A program made the position numbers and the translations under genes. A stretch of DNA of 40,172 nucleotides from Acidobacteriota bacterium (GTDB lineage Bacteria; Acidobacteriota; Vicinamibacteria; Fen-336). The notes beneath the pieces are model-generated. The model was not told the DNA's origin. It searched no databases and saw nothing but the letters and a program-made list of their open reading frames with translations. The stretch covers positions 1 through 40,172 of the forward strand of contig JAJDNS010000143.1 of NCBI GenBank assembly GCA_022340585.1, in the 5' to 3' direction. Positions 17,450 to 24,449 of this stretch are shown in pieces; positions within the stretch are counted from its first letter, which is position 1, and each line of letters opens with the position of its first letter.

Positions 17450-18466
17450 TCACGGTCCGGGCCAGCGCTCCATCGGAGTGGTGGAGTGGACCCGGTGCAT
17501 GCCCGCCTCGGCGAAGCGGGCGTAGGCGGCCTCCGCCGGATCGGTGAAGTCCACGATCCCGGGCACGACGACGGGCGAGGCGCAGTCGTCGAGGAGGTAG
17601 ACCCGCGACGCCCGCCGGGGATCGCGGAGCCGGATCTCGGTCAGGAGGTCCTCCACCGTCCACGCGACGCAGTGGCTCTTGGCCTGCCCGGCCACCACCA
17701 CCGCGTCGAAGGAGAGAAGGTGGTCGACGAGGGCCAGGTTGGCGAGAGCGATCCGCTCGCCGTCGAGGCCCTGGGTCACCTCGGGCTGGAGAACGGAGTA
17801 GTTCTCGGTGAGGGGGTTCTGCCCCTTGATCTCCACCCGGGTCGGGGACTGTCGGGCGATGGCGTGGAAGAACACCGCCTCCTCCACCACCGAGACGAGG
17901 GCGTGGCCGAGGCCTCCGACCATCGAGTGGTACGGCCAGATCACCAGCGGGTACTTTCCCCCCTCGTGGAGCTGCCGGGCATAGTGCCGCGCCCAGACGC
18001 CCACGTCGAACCCGGGGCGGGGTGCCACCGCCGCGGCGATCCGGGGATTGACCCGCCAGCGCCCAGCCTCGATCTCCTCGAGGGTCAGGACGGTGTGAGG
18101 AGCAGGGTGCTCCCCGGCCTCGTCCACCCAGAACACGGGGTGGAAGATCTGGACGGCGGTGTGGGTGTCGAGGGTCACGACGACCTGGGAGATGCGCCCG
18201 ATGTTCTCGTAGAGGAAGGCGCCGATGCGTGCGCTGTCGTCCACCGCGGCCCGGCCCGAGCGCCCCCCGACGAAGAGCTCGAACTCAGGGAGACAGAAGG
18301 TGTTCTGCACGTCGACGAGGAGGAGGGCGACGCGCACGTCGTCCTCCGCCGCCGGGGGAATCCGGTGGACGGTCGCCCACTCGCGAGCCTGCGCCGCCCT
18401 CTCCGCGTAGGACACGCGGTAGTACCGGGAGGCCGCCGACTCGTCGAAGAATGGCGGGAGGGGCAC
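17450..18466 (-). CDS. Isochorismatase/nicotinamidase-family cysteine hydrolase
   Basis: 338 residues, longer than the usual 180-220. The triad expected of the family is visible: D52 in LLVDVQNTF, K171 in KYPLVIWPYHSM and C266 in GQAKSHCVAWT. DTHTAVQIFHP (about 100-110) supplies the histidines of a nicotinamidase-type metal site. The extra length lies in an N-terminal extension (1-44) and a central insertion (about 112-170). It probably hydrolyses an amide such as nicotinamide or a related compound; the substrate is not defined. It follows the DUF1015 gene by 4 nt, so is in its operon. The GTG start at 18466 has only a weak ribosome site. Confidence 0.83.
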   Translation of the reverse strand: MPLPPFFDESAASRYYRVSYAERAAQAREWATVHRIPPAAEDDVRVALLLVDVQNTFCLPEFELFVGGRSGRAAVDDSARIGAFLYENIGRISQVVVTLDTHTAVQIFHPVFWVDEAGEHPAPHTVLTLEEIEAGRWRVNPRIAAAVAPRPGFDVGVWARHYARQLHEGGKYPLVIWPYHSMVGGLGHALVSVVEEAVFFHAIARQSPTRVEIKGQNPLTENYSVLQPEVTQGLDGERIALANLALVDHLLSFDAVVVAGQAKSHCVAWTVEDLLTEIRLRDPRRASRVYLLDDCASPVVVPGIVDFTDPAEAAYARFAEAGMHRVHSTTPMERWPGP

Positions 18467-18470
18467 CGGC

Positions 18471-19706
18471 CTAGCTCGTCTCGGCCAGGGGATGGATCAC
18501 GAGTCCCGAGGGAAGCTTGGGATGGAAGAACGTGCTCTTGGCCGGCATGGACTCCCCGGCGTCGGCCACGTCGACGATCTGCCCCACCGGCGTCCCCCGC
18601 AACAACACGGCCAGGCGACAGGTCCCCTTCTCTACCGCCGCCTCGGCCTCGGACAGTGAGTGCACGTAGCTCACCGCGGTGTCCGGGATGCCCAGGAGCG
18701 GCCCCAGGACGCCGTGGTGGAGGAGGTAGGGGTCGAGGGCCCGCAGGCAGGCCGGGGCGTCGTCGGGAAGAAGCGTCTCCGCCGAAGGCCGCGACTCGGC
18801 CACCAGGCCCCCGTGGCCGGGCTCGACCAGGGCGAAGGCCCAACGTGCTCTGGAACGGGCCACGGCAGCGGCAGCAGCCCCGGGGTTGGGTACCCGAGAC
18901 AGGTCGAAGTGATCGGCGAGGCGCGGGGTGGCAGCGTCCAGAGATGGCCCCTCCGAGAGGATCCGGTGGTAGGGCAGGACGAGAAGACCCGGGGACTCCA
19001 TCGGGGTCAGGTATCCGAAGGTCCAGGCGCCGTCGGGACCGTGCTCGTCCCGCCACCGGAGAGCGGTGGCGTGGCGGTGGTGGCCGTCGGCGATGTAGGC
19101 CTTCGTGCCGCCCAGGAAGTCCTGCCACTCGGCGACGCGCGCGGGGTCGTCCACGCCCCACAGGCGGTGGTCCACCCCGGCGTCGTCGGTGACACGGGCC
19201 AGGGTGGGCTGCTCCAGGGTGCCCGCGGTCAGGGCCGCGAACTGCGCCTCGGGGTCGGGAAGCATGAGGAAGATGGGACTGAAGTTCGCCTGTGTCGTCT
19301 GCAGCAGACGCCACCGATCCTCCTTGGCCGCCTTGCGCGTCTGCTCGTGGGGCAGGATGATCCCTCGCTCCGGGTCCTCGGCCCGGAACCGGGCCAGGAG
19401 ACCCAGCCGCTGGAAGGTGCGCCCCCCCTCGGTGAACGTCTGCTCGAGGACATAGAGGGCCGGGGTCACCTCTCGCCGCAGCACGCCCTCCTTCTCCCAG
19501 CCGTGCAGGGTCTCACCGGCCTCGACGTAGCCGGCCTCTCCGGGCGTGCGGTTGAGGACCAGGCGCACGACGTTGTGAGGGTCCCGCGCGTAGAGCTCGT
19601 CGCGCAATTCGGGGGAGATCACGTCATAGGGCGGAGCGAGGACGCGCGCCAGCTCGGTGCCGTCGCGCTCGTAGCGGATTCCGGGGAAGGGCAAAATCTC
19701 GGGCAC
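18471..19706 (-). CDS. DUF1015 family protein
   Basis: 411 residues, the full family length. Signatures are LAPPYDVISPELRDELYARDPHNVVRL near the N-terminus, HEQTRKAAKEDRWRLLQTTQANFSPIF in the middle, and the diagnostic YIADGHHRHATALRW (about residues 202-216). The fold is related to ParB/SbnI-type domains, and members have been linked to phosphorylation of free serine; I treat that as a lead, not an assignment. GTG at 19706 has GGAGG about 14 nt upstream and GAGAGG closer. A TACCAT -10-like element lies about 55 nt upstream. Downstream partner: the cysteine hydrolase; upstream: M28 peptidase and ACT protein. Confidence 0.88.
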   Translation of the reverse strand: MPEILPFPGIRYERDGTELARVLAPPYDVISPELRDELYARDPHNVVRLVLNRTPGEAGYVEAGETLHGWEKEGVLRREVTPALYVLEQTFTEGGRTFQRLGLLARFRAEDPERGIILPHEQTRKAAKEDRWRLLQTTQANFSPIFLMLPDPEAQFAALTAGTLEQPTLARVTDDAGVDHRLWGVDDPARVAEWQDFLGGTKAYIADGHHRHATALRWRDEHGPDGAWTFGYLTPMESPGLLVLPYHRILSEGPSLDAATPRLADHFDLSRVPNPGAAAAAVARSRARWAFALVEPGHGGLVAESRPSAETLLPDDAPACLRALDPYLLHHGVLGPLLGIPDTAVSYVHSLSEAEAAVEKGTCRLAVLLRGTPVGQIVDVADAGESMPAKSTFFHPKLPSGLVIHPLAETS

Positions 19707-19760
19707 GGCCTCTCGACCTCCAGGCAGGGGGGCGCCCCTCGCGGCGCCGATCGATCGCCC

Positions 19761-19766
19761 ATGGTA
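19761..19766 (-). promoter_or_regulatory. Candidate -10 upstream of the DUF1015 gene
   Basis: Minus strand TTGGG followed by TACCAT, in the 102-nt gap between the M28 and DUF1015 genes. It is the same -10 form as upstream of the alpha/beta hydrolase at 24302. No -35 is recognisable. Confidence 0.35.
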
Positions 19767-19808
19767 CCCAATCTCGGTGCTTCGCTCGAAGGAGGCGGTC
19801 TCGGAGAG

Positions 19809-21149
19809 CTAGCGTCGGGAGCGCTTCCCCTTCTTCTTCCTCTTCAGGCGGGCCGGGCGCACGAAGGCGAGAGCGAGGGCGAGGATCGCCACCGCGATCT
19901 CCCACGGCGCGAGCCAGACTCCACTCGCCAACCCTCGCACCCAGGCCACGGTGCCGATGGTCAGGAGGCCCAGGAGGGGCGTGACCGCGAGGGCCGTGGC
20001 CCATCGCGCGCGGCCGAGGGGCAGGACGAGGTTCGGGAGGAGGAAGACCCAGAGCGCCGGGATCGGGTGCCGCCAGAAGAGCAGGGCAAACAGAGTCACC
20101 TGGAGCAGGCGCGCCATCAGGACCGGCCCACCCCCGGCCAGCCCCGTCCGGAGCCCGGGGAGGGCACTGACCGCGGCCAGGGCGGCGAGCACGGTCGGGC
20201 CGACCACGTGCCCGAGGGCCGCGAACCAACGCTCGTCCCCGGCCGGCCCGCGGGGCACGACGTCCAGAGCGCGGAGCGCCCCGAGCACGGCGTTGCCGGT
20301 GCGCTCCAGCGCCATCGCGTCGAGCTTGTCCGCGGTGTCGGAGGGCTGGTGGTAGTGAGGATAGAAGGCGGTGAAGGAGGAGTCTGACACGAACAGCGCG
20401 GGAAGCCCGGCCTGGAGGAAGGAGAGGTCGTCCCCGTAGAGCCCCGCCCGGAACGTCCGCACTGCGGGCTGGTAGAGCCACGACAGCCAGGGGTCTCCCA
20501 CACCCAGGGGCGCGCCGGCGTCCCGCGCCCCGTCGAGGACGGCGCGGGCGAGCCAGCCCGGGGCCACCACGGGCTGGTTCGCACGCCGGGGATCGGTGTA
20601 CGCGATGGGGTGAATGACCGGCGTTCCTCCCTTCCAGCCCGACATCTCGACGACGATCACTCCCACCACCCGACGCGCGTCGGGCCCGAGCCTTTCGATC
20701 CAGGCTCGTGAGCCCGCAGTCAGCCCCCTGCCGGTGGACCAGGCCTCCTCGCCGTCGAAAGAGACGAAGGCGAAGGTTCGGGTCCGCGTCGGCTCCTCGG
20801 CCATCGCGCGGGCGAGCTCGATGAGGATGCCGACCCCGCCGCCGCCGTCGTAGGCGCCGGGGGCTCCGGGCGCGGTGTCGTGGTGTGCTCCCACGACCAC
20901 GATCTCGTTGGAAGGGCCACGGAGGGTGGCGCTCACGTTCGTGCCGCGGATCCCGTGCCGTTCGAAACCCTCGACTTCGACCTCGGTCAGCCCGGCGTTC
21001 CGGAGCTCGGCGCCGACGTACTGGGCTGCCGCCTCGCTGCGGGACGAGCCCCAGGGGTGGGGACCGAGGGCGGCCAGGGCCGAGGCGTGGCCGAGGGCGG
21101 CCTCACCGTCGATCGAGGAGGCGAGCAGGAGGCCGAGGAGGAGGCTCAC
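19809..21149 (-). CDS. M28 family metallopeptidase with membrane C-terminus
   Basis: 446 residues. A short N-terminal hydrophobic segment (SLLLGLLLASS) acts as signal or anchor. The M28 zinc site is visible: GAHHDT (about 88-92), YDGGGG with D101, FDGEEAW (catalytic and ligand Glu, about 131-137), EMSGW, and HYHQPSDTADKL near residue 300. Residues about 330-435 are four hydrophobic segments ending in a basic tail (RPARLKRKKKGKRSRR). It should be an aminopeptidase-type enzyme facing the periplasm. The GTG at 21149 is the only start after an in-frame stop. It is 15 nt downstream of the ACT gene, likely co-transcribed. Confidence 0.88.
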   Translation of the reverse strand: MSLLLGLLLASSIDGEAALGHASALAALGPHPWGSSRSEAAAQYVGAELRNAGLTEVEVEGFERHGIRGTNVSATLRGPSNEIVVVGAHHDTAPGAPGAYDGGGGVGILIELARAMAEEPTRTRTFAFVSFDGEEAWSTGRGLTAGSRAWIERLGPDARRVVGVIVVEMSGWKGGTPVIHPIAYTDPRRANQPVVAPGWLARAVLDGARDAGAPLGVGDPWLSWLYQPAVRTFRAGLYGDDLSFLQAGLPALFVSDSSFTAFYPHYHQPSDTADKLDAMALERTGNAVLGALRALDVVPRGPAGDERWFAALGHVVGPTVLAALAAVSALPGLRTGLAGGGPVLMARLLQVTLFALLFWRHPIPALWVFLLPNLVLPLGRARWATALAVTPLLGLLTIGTVAWVRGLASGVWLAPWEIAVAILALALAFVRPARLKRKKKGKRSRR

Positions 21150-21164
21150 CGAGAGCCACTCGGG

Positions 21165-21578
21165 TCAGACCTGGAGCGCCTTCGCCGCGCGCTCACAGTC
21201 TTCTTCGCGAACGTAGATGACGTATCCGTACTTGCCCGAGCCGTCCGACACCCCCATCGTTGCATACACGTTCACGTCGATCCGGTAGAGCTTCTCGTGC
21301 ACCTCGACCAGCGCTCCGAGCTCGTCGTCTCCCTGGAGGAGGAGCGCCGGATGAGGCCCGTCGAGGGTCATCCGTGCCTTCCCGGCCTCGGCCTCCATCT
21401 TCGCCGGATCGGCTGGAAACAACGTCAGCTGGGTCCGGTCCGGTCCCACTGGCACCGCGGTGAAGGCCAGGAGGTCCACGCCGAGGCCTTTGAGGGTGGA
21501 GAACACCCGGTAGGCCTCCCCAGGCTGGTCCACGACGGTCGCGTGGAAGTACTCGGCTCGTCGGATCGTGTAGGCCAT
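21165..21578 (-). CDS. ACT-domain protein
   Basis: 137 residues made of two ACT-like halves: 7-62 (EYFHATVVDQPGEAYRVFST, LKGLGVDLLAFTAVPVG) and 75-137 (PALLLQGDDELGALVEVHEK, IDVNVYATMGVSDGSGKYG). Such free-standing ACT proteins bind small ligands, often amino acids, and regulate other proteins. There is no catalytic domain. The ATG at 21578 has a GAGAGG ribosome site. It heads the minus-strand group ACT-M28-DUF1015-cysteine hydrolase. The ligand cannot be told from sequence. Confidence 0.82.
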   Translation of the reverse strand: MAYTIRRAEYFHATVVDQPGEAYRVFSTLKGLGVDLLAFTAVPVGPDRTQLTLFPADPAKMEAEAGKARMTLDGPHPALLLQGDDELGALVEVHEKLYRIDVNVYATMGVSDGSGKYGYVIYVREEDCERAAKALQV

Positions 21579-21598
21579 GACGCCTCTCCCGCGGTCAG

Positions 21599-21627
21599 GC
21601 CGGGATCACCCCGGCTTCGGGAGCTTA
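21599..21627 (-). promoter_or_regulatory. Possible promoter and leader hairpin of the ACT gene
   Basis: A TAAGCT -10-like element at 21627-21622 precedes the ACT gene by about 43 nt. The leader contains a 6-bp hairpin (21599-21604 with 21610-21615, GCCGGG/CCCGGC, 5-nt loop). The same hairpin could instead assist termination of the upstream PLP-enzyme transcript. Confidence 0.3.
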
Positions 21628-21652
21628 CTCCATCCGGCGGCCGACTGACGTG

Positions 21653-22900
21653 TCAGCCCACCACCGTGGTGGCGCGCGCGTGTCCGGCCTCGCGGGCCGG
21701 CTCGGCCTGATCGAGGGCCTGCTCGATGTCGGCCCAGAGGTCCTCGGGGTCCTCGAGGCCGACCGAGATGCGCAGGAGGCTCTCGGAGATCCCGGTGGCC
21801 GCGCGCCCTTCCTCGGTCACGCAGCGGTGGGTGAGGCCGGCCGGGTGCTGAATGAGCGTGTCCGTCGCCCCGAGGCTCACCGCCGAGACCATGAGCTGGA
21901 CCGCCCCGAGCACGCGGCCGGCTGCTTCGAACCCGCCGGCCACCTCGAATGCCAGCACGCTCCCCGGACCCGCCATCTGCCGGCCCACGAGACCCTGGGG
22001 ATCCTGGCCGGCCAGACCCGGGTAGTGGACGGATGTGACCTGGGGGTGGCGCTCCAGCCGCTCGGCGATCATCCGCGCGCTGTCCTGCGCGGTCTTCACG
22101 CGTACCGCCAGCGTGGGTAGACCTCGATGCAGCAGGAAGGCAGCCAACGGATGCAGCACCGCGCCGGTGGCGACGCGGACCTTCCGGAGCCGGGTCGCCC
22201 ACTCCTCGCTCGCGGCCACGATTCCCGCGATGACGTCGCCGTGGCCGCCGAGAAACTTGGTGGCGCTGTGGAGCACCATCGCCGCCCCGAGCTCGAGCGG
22301 ACGCTGCAGGACGGGGGTCATGAACGTCGAGTCGACCACGACCGGGACTCCGTTTGCCTGCCGGACGGCGTCCTCGATGTCGACCAGGCTCAGCGTGGGG
22401 TTTCCCGGGGTCTCGAGGATCACCGCCGCGGTGTCGAGGCGGATCGCCGCGCTGATACCGTCAGGGGCCACGAAGGTCACCTCGTGGCCGAGAAGGCCTT
22501 CGTCGAGAAGATGGTCACTCCCCCCGTACAGCGGACGAACGGCGACCACGTGGTTCTTGCCTCTCTCGCGGACCGCGAGGAGCACCGCGGTGAGGGCCGC
22601 CATCCCCGAGGCAAAGGCCACCGCCGCCTCCGCGCCCTCGAGGGACGCCAGGGCCGACTCGTAGCGGGCAACGGTGGGATTGTGCAGGCGGGCGTAGATG
22701 AAGCTGCCGCTGGGAGGGCCCCCGTTTGCCATGGCGTCCATGGACGCCGTGGCCTCCTCGAGCGGGCCTGTCGGGTAGGTCGTTGAGAAGTCGAGGGGAG
22801 GGGCGTGAACCCCGATCTCCTGGAAGTCCTCGCGTCCGGCGTGAACCGCGAGTGTGTCGAAAGAAAGGCCCTTGTGTCGAATCGAATTCGGCTTCATCAT
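21653..22900 (-). CDS. Cys/Met-metabolism PLP enzyme (cystathionine gamma-synthase/methionine gamma-lyase family)
   Basis: About 415 residues. Fold-type I PLP features are FSTTYPTG, the phosphate-loop FASGMAAL, Tyr in RPLYGG, VVVDSTFMTPVLQRPLELGA, and the PLP-lysine in LHSATKFLGGHGDV. The C-terminus has RISVGLEDPEDLWADIEQAL, standard for the family. Members either make cystathionine or cleave methionine/cystathionine/homocysteine. The cysteine typical of many methionine gamma-lyases after 'LYG' is Gly here, so the reaction is open. ATG 22900 is chosen because a TTGACT-18 nt-CACCAT promoter ends 6 nt upstream; ATG 22897 is equally in frame. It is divergent from an Lrp/AsnC regulator, the arrangement known for mdeA/mdeR. 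Confidence 0.9.
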   Translation of the reverse strand: MMKPNSIRHKGLSFDTLAVHAGREDFQEIGVHAPPLDFSTTYPTGPLEEATASMDAMANGGPPSGSFIYARLHNPTVARYESALASLEGAEAAVAFASGMAALTAVLLAVRERGKNHVVAVRPLYGGSDHLLDEGLLGHEVTFVAPDGISAAIRLDTAAVILETPGNPTLSLVDIEDAVRQANGVPVVVDSTFMTPVLQRPLELGAAMVLHSATKFLGGHGDVIAGIVAASEEWATRLRKVRVATGAVLHPLAAFLLHRGLPTLAVRVKTAQDSARMIAERLERHPQVTSVHYPGLAGQDPQGLVGRQMAGPGSVLAFEVAGGFEAAGRVLGAVQLMVSAVSLGATDTLIQHPAGLTHRCVTEEGRAATGISESLLRISVGLEDPEDLWADIEQALDQAEPAREAGHARATTVVG

Positions 22901-22944
22901 GTGTACATGGTGCCAATTCGGAGCTGATTCAGTCAACCGAATTC
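22883..22944. promoter_or_regulatory. Candidate Lrp/AsnC operator array, three AATT boxes
   Basis: Three similar boxes lie in the divergent region: the palindrome CGAATTCG at 22883-22890 (inside the first codons of the PLP-enzyme gene), CCAATTCG at 22913-22920 (in its promoter spacer) and CCGAATTC at 22937-22944 (just upstream of its -35). Centres are about 30 and 25 nt apart, close to whole helical turns. The first two also form the arms of a roughly 38-nt imperfect palindrome around CATGTGTACATG. The position fits autoregulation and control of the PLP enzyme by the adjacent regulator. Confidence 0.5.
22907..22936 (-). promoter_or_regulatory. Promoter of the PLP-enzyme gene (leaderless)
   Basis: Minus strand TTGACT (22936-22931, 5/6 to consensus), an 18-nt spacer, then CACCAT (22912-22907). 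The ATG at 22900 follows after 6 nt, so transcription should start at the start codon. No ribosome site is present. Confidence 0.6.
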
Positions 22945-22960
22945 ATTGCGGAGAAGAGCC

Positions 22961-23488
22961 ATGAGGACTCGCTTGAACCGAATCGACTTCGCCATCCTGG
23001 CGGCTCTCCAGAAGGATGCTCGGCTGTCGAACAAGGAGCTGGCCGCCAAGGTCGGCCTGGCCCCCTCCAGCTGCCTCGAGCGAGTCCGCCGCCTCCGGGA
23101 AGGCGGAGTACTCACCGGCTTCCGGGCGGAGGTCGAGCCCCGGGCCCTCGGCATCGCCATCCAGGCCCTCGTCTTCGTGCGTCTGGCTCGTCACGCCCGC
23201 GAGCAGGTCCGGAGCTTCCGGAAGCACGCCCTCTCCCTCCGGGAGGCGATCGGGGTCTACCACGTAGCCGGGCAGCACGACTTCCTCGTGCACGTTGGGG
23301 TCCGCGACGCCAACCACCTGCGCGACCTGGCCATGGACGCCTTCACGAGCCGCCCCGAGGTCGCCCGCATCGAGACGCACCTCATCTTCGAGCACGTGCC
23401 CAGGGCGGTGATGCCGGTGCTCACGGAGACGGAGGACGACGAGCAACGGGGCCGAGTCGTGCCCGGATCCACCGGAGAACGTCGGTGA
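22961..23488 (+). CDS. Lrp/AsnC-family transcriptional regulator
   Basis: 175 residues. The N-terminal winged helix-turn-helix is clear: LNRIDFAILAALQKDARLSN, KELAAKVGLAPSSCLERVRR and LREGGVLTGF (about 5-54), followed by the RAM ligand domain (about 65-150: GIAIQALVFVRL, VYHVAGQHDFLVHVGVRD, ETHLIFEHVPRAVMPV). Such proteins bind amino acids and control amino acid metabolism genes, often the divergent neighbour. ATG 22961 has GGAG 9 nt upstream; a TTG at 22946 was rejected. The last 20 or so residues (TETEDDEQRGRVVPGSTGERR) are an unusual hydrophilic tail lying over the antisense end of the next gene. Confidence 0.94.
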   Translation: MRTRLNRIDFAILAALQKDARLSNKELAAKVGLAPSSCLERVRRLREGGVLTGFRAEVEPRALGIAIQALVFVRLARHAREQVRSFRKHALSLREAIGVYHVAGQHDFLVHVGVRDANHLRDLAMDAFTSRPEVARIETHLIFEHVPRAVMPVLTETEDDEQRGRVVPGSTGERR

Positions 23489-24290
23489 GCACCTCCTCAC
23501 GCTCCGGCTCGTTGAAGATCTCGTGGAAGAGGCTGGGATAGACCTTCAGGTCCTTGTCGCCGACCTGGAGCCGCGAGAGGAGCTCTTCGCTTCCCCGCGG
23601 CTCCACGACCGAGTCGGCGCCCCCGTGCAGGAGGAGGGTGGGCGCCCCGACCCGGTGGGCCTCGGCGAGAGCCAGGGGCCCCGCCTCGAGAGAGGCCAGG
23701 CCCAGGCCCGTCGTCACGTGTCCGGGCACCAGGGGATCGGCTTCGTACTGGCGCACCACGGCCGGGTCCCGCGAAAGCTGCCCGGGCCTGACGAGCCCGG
23801 GCACCGGCGTGGCCGAGGAGAGCGCGTTGAGCCGCCGGAGCACCCACCTGATCGGGGCCGACGGCGTGATCGCGGGCCGCAGCGCGGCGCCGGAGGTGAT
23901 CAGACCATCGATCGGGGCCCGTCGTGTCTCGGCGTGGCGAATGGCGATGAGGCCCCCGAGCGAGTGTCCGAGCAGGAACACCGTGGGGGCGTGAAGACAC
24001 ACGTGGCCAAGGAAGAGATCGAGGTCCTCGAGATAGGACTCGAAGGCCGGGACCCAGACGCGCCGACCCTCGCTCCGCCCGTGCCCTCGCAGGTCCATCA
24101 CCGAGACCCCGACGCGGTGGCCGGCGAAGAACTCCTCGAAGCGACGGTACCGCCCCCCGTGCTCGGCCACCCCGTGCACCAGGAGGATCTGCGCGTCCGC
24201 CCCGGGGGGCCGCCGCTCTCGGTAGTGGAGCCGCAGTCCGTCGCCCGTCGTCAACACCCCTTCTTCGACCGGGCCTCCTCGGGCGGGCAT
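23421..24290 (-). CDS. Alpha/beta hydrolase, monoacylglycerol lipase-like
   Basis: 289 residues from ATG 24290. The catalytic serine lies in LLGHSLGGL; LLVHGVAEHGGRYRRFEEFF gives the oxyanion HG motif and the 'EH..RY' cap typical of monoacylglycerol lipase/lysophospholipase proteins; MDLRGHGRSEG follows; the acid is in LLLHGGADSVV and the His in YPSLFHEIFNEPER. It is cytoplasmic, with no signal peptide. It should hydrolyse mono-acyl lipids or similar esters. A TACCAT -10 ends 6 nt before the ATG, so it may be leaderless; a GTG at 24329 would lie upstream of that promoter. Its 3' end overlaps the regulator gene tail by 68 bp on the opposite strand. Confidence 0.88.
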   Translation of the reverse strand: MPARGGPVEEGVLTTGDGLRLHYRERRPPGADAQILLVHGVAEHGGRYRRFEEFFAGHRVGVSVMDLRGHGRSEGRRVWVPAFESYLEDLDLFLGHVCLHAPTVFLLGHSLGGLIAIRHAETRRAPIDGLITSGAALRPAITPSAPIRWVLRRLNALSSATPVPGLVRPGQLSRDPAVVRQYEADPLVPGHVTTGLGLASLEAGPLALAEAHRVGAPTLLLHGGADSVVEPRGSEELLSRLQVGDKDLKVYPSLFHEIFNEPEREEVLTDVLRWIRARLGPVARRPPSP

Positions 24291-24296
24291 CGGTTG

Positions 24297-24302
24297 ATGG
24301 TA
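24297..24302 (-). promoter_or_regulatory. -10 element of the alpha/beta hydrolase gene
   Basis: Minus strand TTGT followed by TACCAT, an extended -10 form (TG-n-TACCAT), ending 6 nt before ATG 24290. No -35 was recognised. Confidence 0.5.
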
Positions 24303-24331
24303 ACAACGGTCCCGCAGTTCTTCCTTCACGA

Positions 24332-24425
24332 GTAGCCCGAGCCGGCCTCTACCAGGCCGAGCTGGTCGACGACCACGGATGGCGGGGCCTGTCCTTCGAC
24401 ACGTTGGCCCTGGCCGTGGAGCCGC
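24332..24425 (+). other. Possible coding remnant, unrecognised
   Basis: In the gap between the kinase gene and the hydrolase gene, the plus strand reads RVARAGLYQAELVDDHGWRG followed by LSFDTLALAVEPPDGPTGAR, with third positions almost all G or C. This is the codon pattern of a real gene in this genome, but there is no start codon: an in-frame stop lies just before 24300, and the frame runs on to a TGA near 24480 inside the antisense kinase gene. It may be the tail of a decayed gene. I recognise no family. Confidence 0.25.
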
Positions 24426-24449
24426 CCGACGGGCCGACGGGAGCGCGAC

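Noticed and set aside
22901..22960. SAM riboswitch or T-box ahead of the Cys/Met PLP enzyme
   Set aside because: The promoter ends 6 nt before the start codon, so there is no leader to fold.
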